Shown: positions 59,225-64,000 of the stretch, one piece after another | Layout: every line of letters begins with the position of its first letter | How positions within the stretch are numbered: the stretch's first letter is position 1 | Program-made: the position numbers and the translations under genes | Notes under the pieces: generated by a model | The model's database searches: none | What the model was told of the DNA's origin: nothing | Seen by the model: the letters and a program-made list of their open reading frames with translations, nothing else | From: Tragulus kanchil | Taxonomy: Eukaryota; Chordata; Mammalia; Artiodactyla; Tragulidae | DNA: 64,000 bases | Direction of reading: 5' to 3' | Assembly (NCBI GenBank): GCA_022376925.1 | Contig: JAIOJX010000026.1 | Span: forward strand, 201,414,400-201,478,399

Positions 59225-60300
59225 ACAAAGTGGCATTTCAGATCAATGGGGCAAGGGAAAGTTATTCAATAAATGGTGAGGTAACAAATGGCTAATCATT
59301 TCAGGGAAAAAATATAAAATATCTTATACATATATCTTTATGCAGGCGTCACTGTGTACGTGTGTATTCCTAACTCAAATAACGTCCAAAAACAGATGCC
59401 AGAGATATTGTGTTCTTAAATGTTAAAACCAAAACCTTTAAGTGTCAGAGAATATTTGTTAATATTTTTACAATCTCTGTATAGATTGAAAATTTTTAAG
59501 TTTTGATGCCAAAGTTAATAGATTAAATTACATAAAAGTGAAAACCTTGAGTTTTTTTGGTAAAAACATCAAAGATTCAAAATCAAAAGAGACTATTGCT
59601 AAATCTATAACAAAGGATTATTGCATAAAGAGTTCACAGAAATAAATAATAAGAATATTCAGTATGAAAGTGACAAAGAATATGAATAGGCATTTAACAA
59701 AAGAAGATTATAAAAGATATAAATATACTTTAAAATTGGGATATTGGGAACAACCAAAGAAACACGAATTTTGTTAAAAATCTAGCAAATCTACCATTTA
59801 AAGAAAAGCAACAATAGACAGACAAAGACTGGTTCTAGTGATATTATTTGTTTTGGGCAAGATTTGTTCACTGATGGAAGTACTTTGGTAAGAATTCAAA
59901 ATGTTTACACCTGGACCAGTGATTCTACTTTCAGAATTTTATCCTAATAATGGAACTGTATCTGTGCACAGGAATTTTTATAGCAAGCCTGCTTATAATA
60001 GTGAATAAACTATAAACAATCATATGCTCAGTTAAGTAAATTACTGTGTATCTATGGAACAGAATTCCATATAGCCTTTTAAGGTGATGTTGTACAAGAA
60101 TATTTAACGACACAAAGAATACCTATTGTAGAATTAATATAGAAATTATAAATATTGCATACAGTCCACCCGCACTGGCCTGTGCTTTTCTCAGTGATGG
60201 TATTTCTGGAGATATTATTTTATTCTTTTTTTTTTTTCCCTTTGTACTGTCTATATTTTCTACCATAAATTCTTACAAGGAGAAAAATGTTAAATTTTTT
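59225..60300 (+). mobile_element. Old L1 LINE 3' region
   Basis: Plus-strand order matches an old mammalian L1: ttattcaataaatggtgagg at about 59258, ttctactttcagaattttatcc near 59924, tataatagtgaataaact near 59994, gtatctatggaacagaat near 60049, then aagaatatttaacgacac. Heavily diverged, no coding frame, fading near 60300. Confidence 0.75.
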
Positions 60301-60769
60301 GATAGTAAGTGTCAGAAGTTTTTGCCAGTAAGTGCCTTCTGAGGGAACCGCCCTGATAACATTTTGTGGTTTTGATATAGTAACATCTGCTTTCTAGAGT
60401 GAATTTAATCCTGATGTAATGTCAGTAGAGTTCCTTAATCAGAAAGACAAAATTGGTTTGTTCTCCTGCAACATCGCAAAATTATTTTTCCAATCACGCT
60501 TAAAAGAAAAAAGAACTTAAAATAGTGTGTACTGAAAACATGATGGTGGGGTTAGATGAATGTAAAAGTTAATTAATTTGACCTTAATAATTACAGAGGT
60601 GAAGAATAACAATGAGTGTCTGGGCAGGCTAGATTAGACTTCTGAAGATTCAGCTTCTAGTTCCATTTGGTCTATCAGCTGGAAGTGTGCTTTTGAGATA
60701 ATGAGAAAAATAAAAGTAATTACAGGCATTGTTATTATTATTAGCCTTTCATTACTATGCATTACTTTC
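60301..60769. other. Unassigned single-copy sequence
   Basis: AT-rich, nothing recognised. Confidence 0.4.
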
Positions 60770-60900
60770 TATGGCACGTCACTGTGTTTCCTCTAATTTT
60801 CTCAACCTCTTTCTCAGGATATTCTGTATCCCTGTTTTACTGATGAAGAAACTCATGTTCAGAAAGGTAGCTGTTAGCCAGCTTCCCAGCTGCAGAAAAA
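60770..60900 (+). mobile_element. MIR fragment
   Basis: tttctcaggatattctgtat, ccctgttttactgatgaaga and aactcatgttcagaaaggta follow the MIR core order. Diverged. Confidence 0.6.
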
Positions 60901-61171
60901 GGTGTAATGATATTCCCAGTTTGTTTCATTCACTAAAGCCCTGATTGCCCCAATGAACACCTATCAAAGGCAGTAACTTTGGTTTACTTTAGAGGCAGTG
61001 GTTCACAAAGAAAGACAGTAAATTACCCTGACCAAAAAACGTTCACTACTGTCATAATTGTGTTCAGCAAATAGTTAATAAATACTTCTAAATACAATGT
61101 ACTATATTCTTTATGGCAGGAACACATGATTGTTGAAAAGGATTCTTCCTCTGTAGAAAATTAAAATCCAC

Positions 61172-61335
61172 AGTGCTGGGTTTGGATCCCAGGTCCTTCA
61201 CTCCCTAACTGTGTGGACTTTGGACTTTAATTTCACTGTCCCAACTTTCTTTTAATCCATAAAATGAGAACCATAATAATACCTACTTGAAATCTATTTA
61301 GGAGGATTAAGAGGGTTATATGTGATGTACTTGAA
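61172..61335 (+). mobile_element. MIR SINE
   Basis: Clear MIR right-half order: gtgctgggtttggatccc, ctaactgtgtggactttgg, atccataaaatgagaacc, ataatacctac, aggattaagagggttatatg. Copied at about 62396-62559. Confidence 0.75.
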
Positions 61336-62096
61336 TCGTATTAGTAGCTTAAGTATTAATAGCTTATTAATATTTATTTATTGTGGCTAATTATATAACG
61401 TTGATACTGTTTACTGATAGAATAACTTGGTTTGCTTCCTTGAATTTATAATTCCTTCAAACCACATTCACATTTCTCTTGAGCAACAGCCCTGTGTGTG
61501 GGTGTGTGCATATGTATGCATACATTGAACTAAATTATGCCTTTCTACTAGCTGGCCCTCTGCTTGACTATAGTATCTGAAAAATAAGATCAGTAATAAC
61601 ACTAAATTCACCAATTTATTGACTAGATTAAATAATACAAGAAATTAAAAAATACATTCAAAATGTGTATTATTGGTGTGGATTAGTCAGCTGTCTTCTC
61701 AGTCACTTTCTTTAAATACAGAGGTTTAAGAGAAGACAAGATTTGACTAAAAACCATAATTAGGGTCAAATCTAGAATGAACATTTACAACACAGCAGTT
61801 CCTAAGTGTCTGAGGTATTGCTTCTTTTAAATATGTTCCAGACATGCCAGACATTGTGAATAGATGTTTTTTCTAAAATTTCACAGAATTCTGTGAGTAG
61901 GTATCAGGTGTAAGTCTTGTTTTAGTACTTTAAAAGGTTTGAGTACTAACCTTTTAATGAGTTTGTGATTTCATACAAATTCTGAGTATGTATTCTTGCC
62001 TATTGGCAGGTACCAAGAATGTAATGTTCATACATTGATAAGTTGGAAAAGACAATCCAACTTCATAAAAAATAGGAGAGTTATTTAAACAAACAT
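61336..62096. other. Unassigned sequence with a possible MIR end, duplicated at 62560-63320
   Basis: Mostly unrecognised AT-rich sequence. A tgttccagacatgccagaca stretch near 61835-61855 resembles the 5' side of a MIR. The minus-strand frame at 61954-62184 is chance. Confidence 0.4.
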
Positions 62097-62395
62097 CATA
62101 AAAAATAAGGAAAGAAAAATTATTTGTAAAATGATATTCCCAGTTTGTTTCATTCACTAAAGCCCTGATTGCCCCAATGAACACCTATCAAAGGCAGTAA
62201 CTTTGGTTTACTTTAGAGGCAGTGGTTCACAAAGAAAGACAGTAAATTACCCTGACCAAAAAACGTTCACTACTGTCATAATTGTGTTCAGCAAATAGTT
62301 AATAAATACTTCTAAATACAATGTACTATATTCTTTATGGCAGGAACACATGATTGTTGAAAAGGATTCTTCCTCTGTAGAAAATTAAAATCCAC

Positions 62396-62559
62396 AGTGC
62401 TGGGTTTGGATCCCAGGTCCTTCACTCCCTAACTGTGTGGACTTTGGACTTTAATTTCACTGTCCCAACTTTCTTTTAATCCATAAAATGAGAACCATAA
62501 TAATACCTACTTGAAATCTATTTAGGAGGATTAAGAGGGTTATATGTGATGTACTTGAA
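62396..62559 (+). mobile_element. MIR SINE, second copy
   Basis: Same element as 61172-61335, carried by duplication 19. Confidence 0.75.
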
Positions 62560-63320
62560 TCGTATTAGTAGCTTAAGTATTAATAGCTTATTAATATTTA
62601 TTTATTGTGGCTAATTATATAATGTTGATACTGTTTACTGATAGAATAACTTGGTTTGCTTCCTTGAATTTATAATTCCTTCAAACCACATTCACATTTC
62701 TCTTGAGCAACAGCCCTGTGTGTGGGTGTGTGCATATGTATGCACACATTGAACTAAATTATGCCTTTCTACTAGCTGGCCCTCTGCTTGACTATAGTAT
62801 CTGAAAAATAAGATCAGTAATAACACTAAATTCACCAATTTATTGACTAGATTAAATAATACAAGAAATTAAAAAATACATTCAAAATGTGTATTATTGG
62901 TGTGGATTAGTCAGCTGTCTTCTCAGTCACTTTCTTTAAATACAGAGGTTTAAGAGAAGACAAGATTTGACTAAAAACCATAATTAGGGTCAAATCTAGA
63001 ATGAACATTTACAACACAGCAGTTCCTAAGTGTCTGAGGTATTGCTTCTTTTAAATATGTTCCAGACATGCCAGACATTGTGAATAGATGTTTTTTCTAA
63101 AATTTCACAGAATTCTGTGAGTAGGTATCAGGTGTAAGTCTTGTTTTAGTACTTTAAAAGGTTTGAGTACTAACCTTTTAATGAGTTTGTGATTTCATAC
63201 AAATTCTGAGTATGTATTCTTGCCTATTGGCAGGTACCAAGAATGTAATGTTCATACATTGATAAGTTGGAAAAGACAATCCAACTTCATAAAAAATAGG
63301 AGAGTTATTTAAACAAACAT

Positions 63321-64000
63321 GAAGAAACAGGGGAGTAAATGACTTGGCTAATTTAAGCACATGATGTAAACTATTATCAGTGCTAATTAACTAAATAATG
63401 AAACTCTTGGAAAAGAAAAGTTTTCTGCTAAGACAGATGACATTGTTAAACTGCATATGCAGAAATGCACACTCCCTCTCTTAGTCTGGTTTATTTTTCT
63501 ATGACTTCATTGCAAGGCAAAGAATAACAAAGAGCAATGATCGACCATATTAGGGAGAGGAACTGACTTTGGAAGATATGCTTTTGATATTCTTAGAGCA
63601 TTTCAGGTTATTTCCTTATTCATAAATTATCAGGCATTAAAAAAAATAAACTCAATTACTTAATGGAGAGTTCAGTTGCAGCCAGTCTACCTATCAGATG
63701 AATTCACTCATTAACGAACAAATGCAGTAGTAAGAATATCTGAAGTGGTTAATAACTCAGAAGATTCTCAGCCTCAGGCCAGGCTATTTTCACTTAAAAT
63801 ATAACCATAATCATGCACATGTCAAAACTCATTTGCTATGAAGTTGATATTGGTTTTGAAATAAGTTAATACTTGTCTAAGTATAGCCAGTGAAAAATCT
63901 CATAGACTTTTCCCTACCTCCCTTCTTGCCTTCCTTTATTTATCCTGAAATGCTCGTGGTTTGAGATATATTGAAATAGCATTTTGTAATATAACTTTAA
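63321..64000. other. Unassigned single-copy sequence
   Basis: AT-rich end of the window, with no gene, repeat or duplication detected. Confidence 0.45.

Larger units (their letters stand above)
60906..63320. repeat. Duplication 19: tandem pair, longest unit (about 1.22 kb offset)
   Basis: Left copy 60906-62096, right copy 62130-63320, constant offset 1224. The 33-bp A-rich filler (62097-62129) begins by repeating cataaaaaata from just upstream. Two transitions: c/t near 61399/62623 and t/c near 61520/62744. Confidence 0.97.

Noticed and set aside
1851..63320. A 1.1-kb satellite array
   Set aside because: Satellite units are related to each other. Here each pair is a different sequence, and pairs are separated by unrelated DNA.

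Overview
This window is mammalian nuclear DNA from a ruminant, most likely a bovid. It carries BovB (RTE-type) LINEs, BovB-derived Bov-A/Bov-tA SINEs, cetartiodactyl CHR-type tRNA SINEs, ruminant L1 3' ends and older mammalian L1, L2 and MIR. The species cannot be resolved. I found no supported protein-coding exon, RNA gene, CpG island or promoter. Every longer open frame is either a retrotransposon remnant (BovB reverse transcriptase, L1 ORF2) or looks like chance, so the window reads as intergenic or intronic sequence.

The dominant structure is not a classical element. At 18 places a segment of about 1.03-1.19 kb is followed at once, or after 3-56 bp of junk-like filler, by a nearly identical direct copy of itself. 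A 19th pair is cut by the left window edge and has a long spacer. The duplicated segments are unrelated to one another, being unique sequence, old repeats and young repeats alike. Copies differ by a few transitions, homopolymer length changes and small indels, with errors clustered at junctions. Three chains (18219-22297, 23213-27430, 47726-53578) contain parts present three times. About 20 kb (roughly 31%) is second copy, so the underlying locus is probably near 44 kb. My leading explanation is false duplication from unmerged, partly allelic contig ends or gap filling. One pair (44137-46320) is base-identical and bounded by related SINE heads, so it is the best candidate for a real event.

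Layout: 0-7 kb, BovB reverse-transcriptase remnants and BovB 3' ends with three duplications. 7-18 kb, a CHR SINE, MIRs, a 5'-truncated L1 with a 12-bp target-site duplication, a (GT)n locus and another BovB end, with three duplications. 18-31 kb, SINE fragments and MIRs in two triple chains, plus an L1 ORF2 reverse-transcriptase fragment. 31-36.7 kb, a duplication-free stretch of unique sequence and an old inverted L1. 36.7-47 kb, an L1 3' end, a CHR SINE nested in a Bov-A SINE, and Bov-tA SINEs. 47-54 kb, an L2, SINEs, a third chain and a young L1 inside an old L1. 54-64 kb, mostly unique sequence with a Bov-tA, an old L1, MIRs and three more duplications.

No genes act together here. The value of the window lies in its retroelement history and in what the duplications say about how the sequence was built. 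I did not find evidence of a new biological system.
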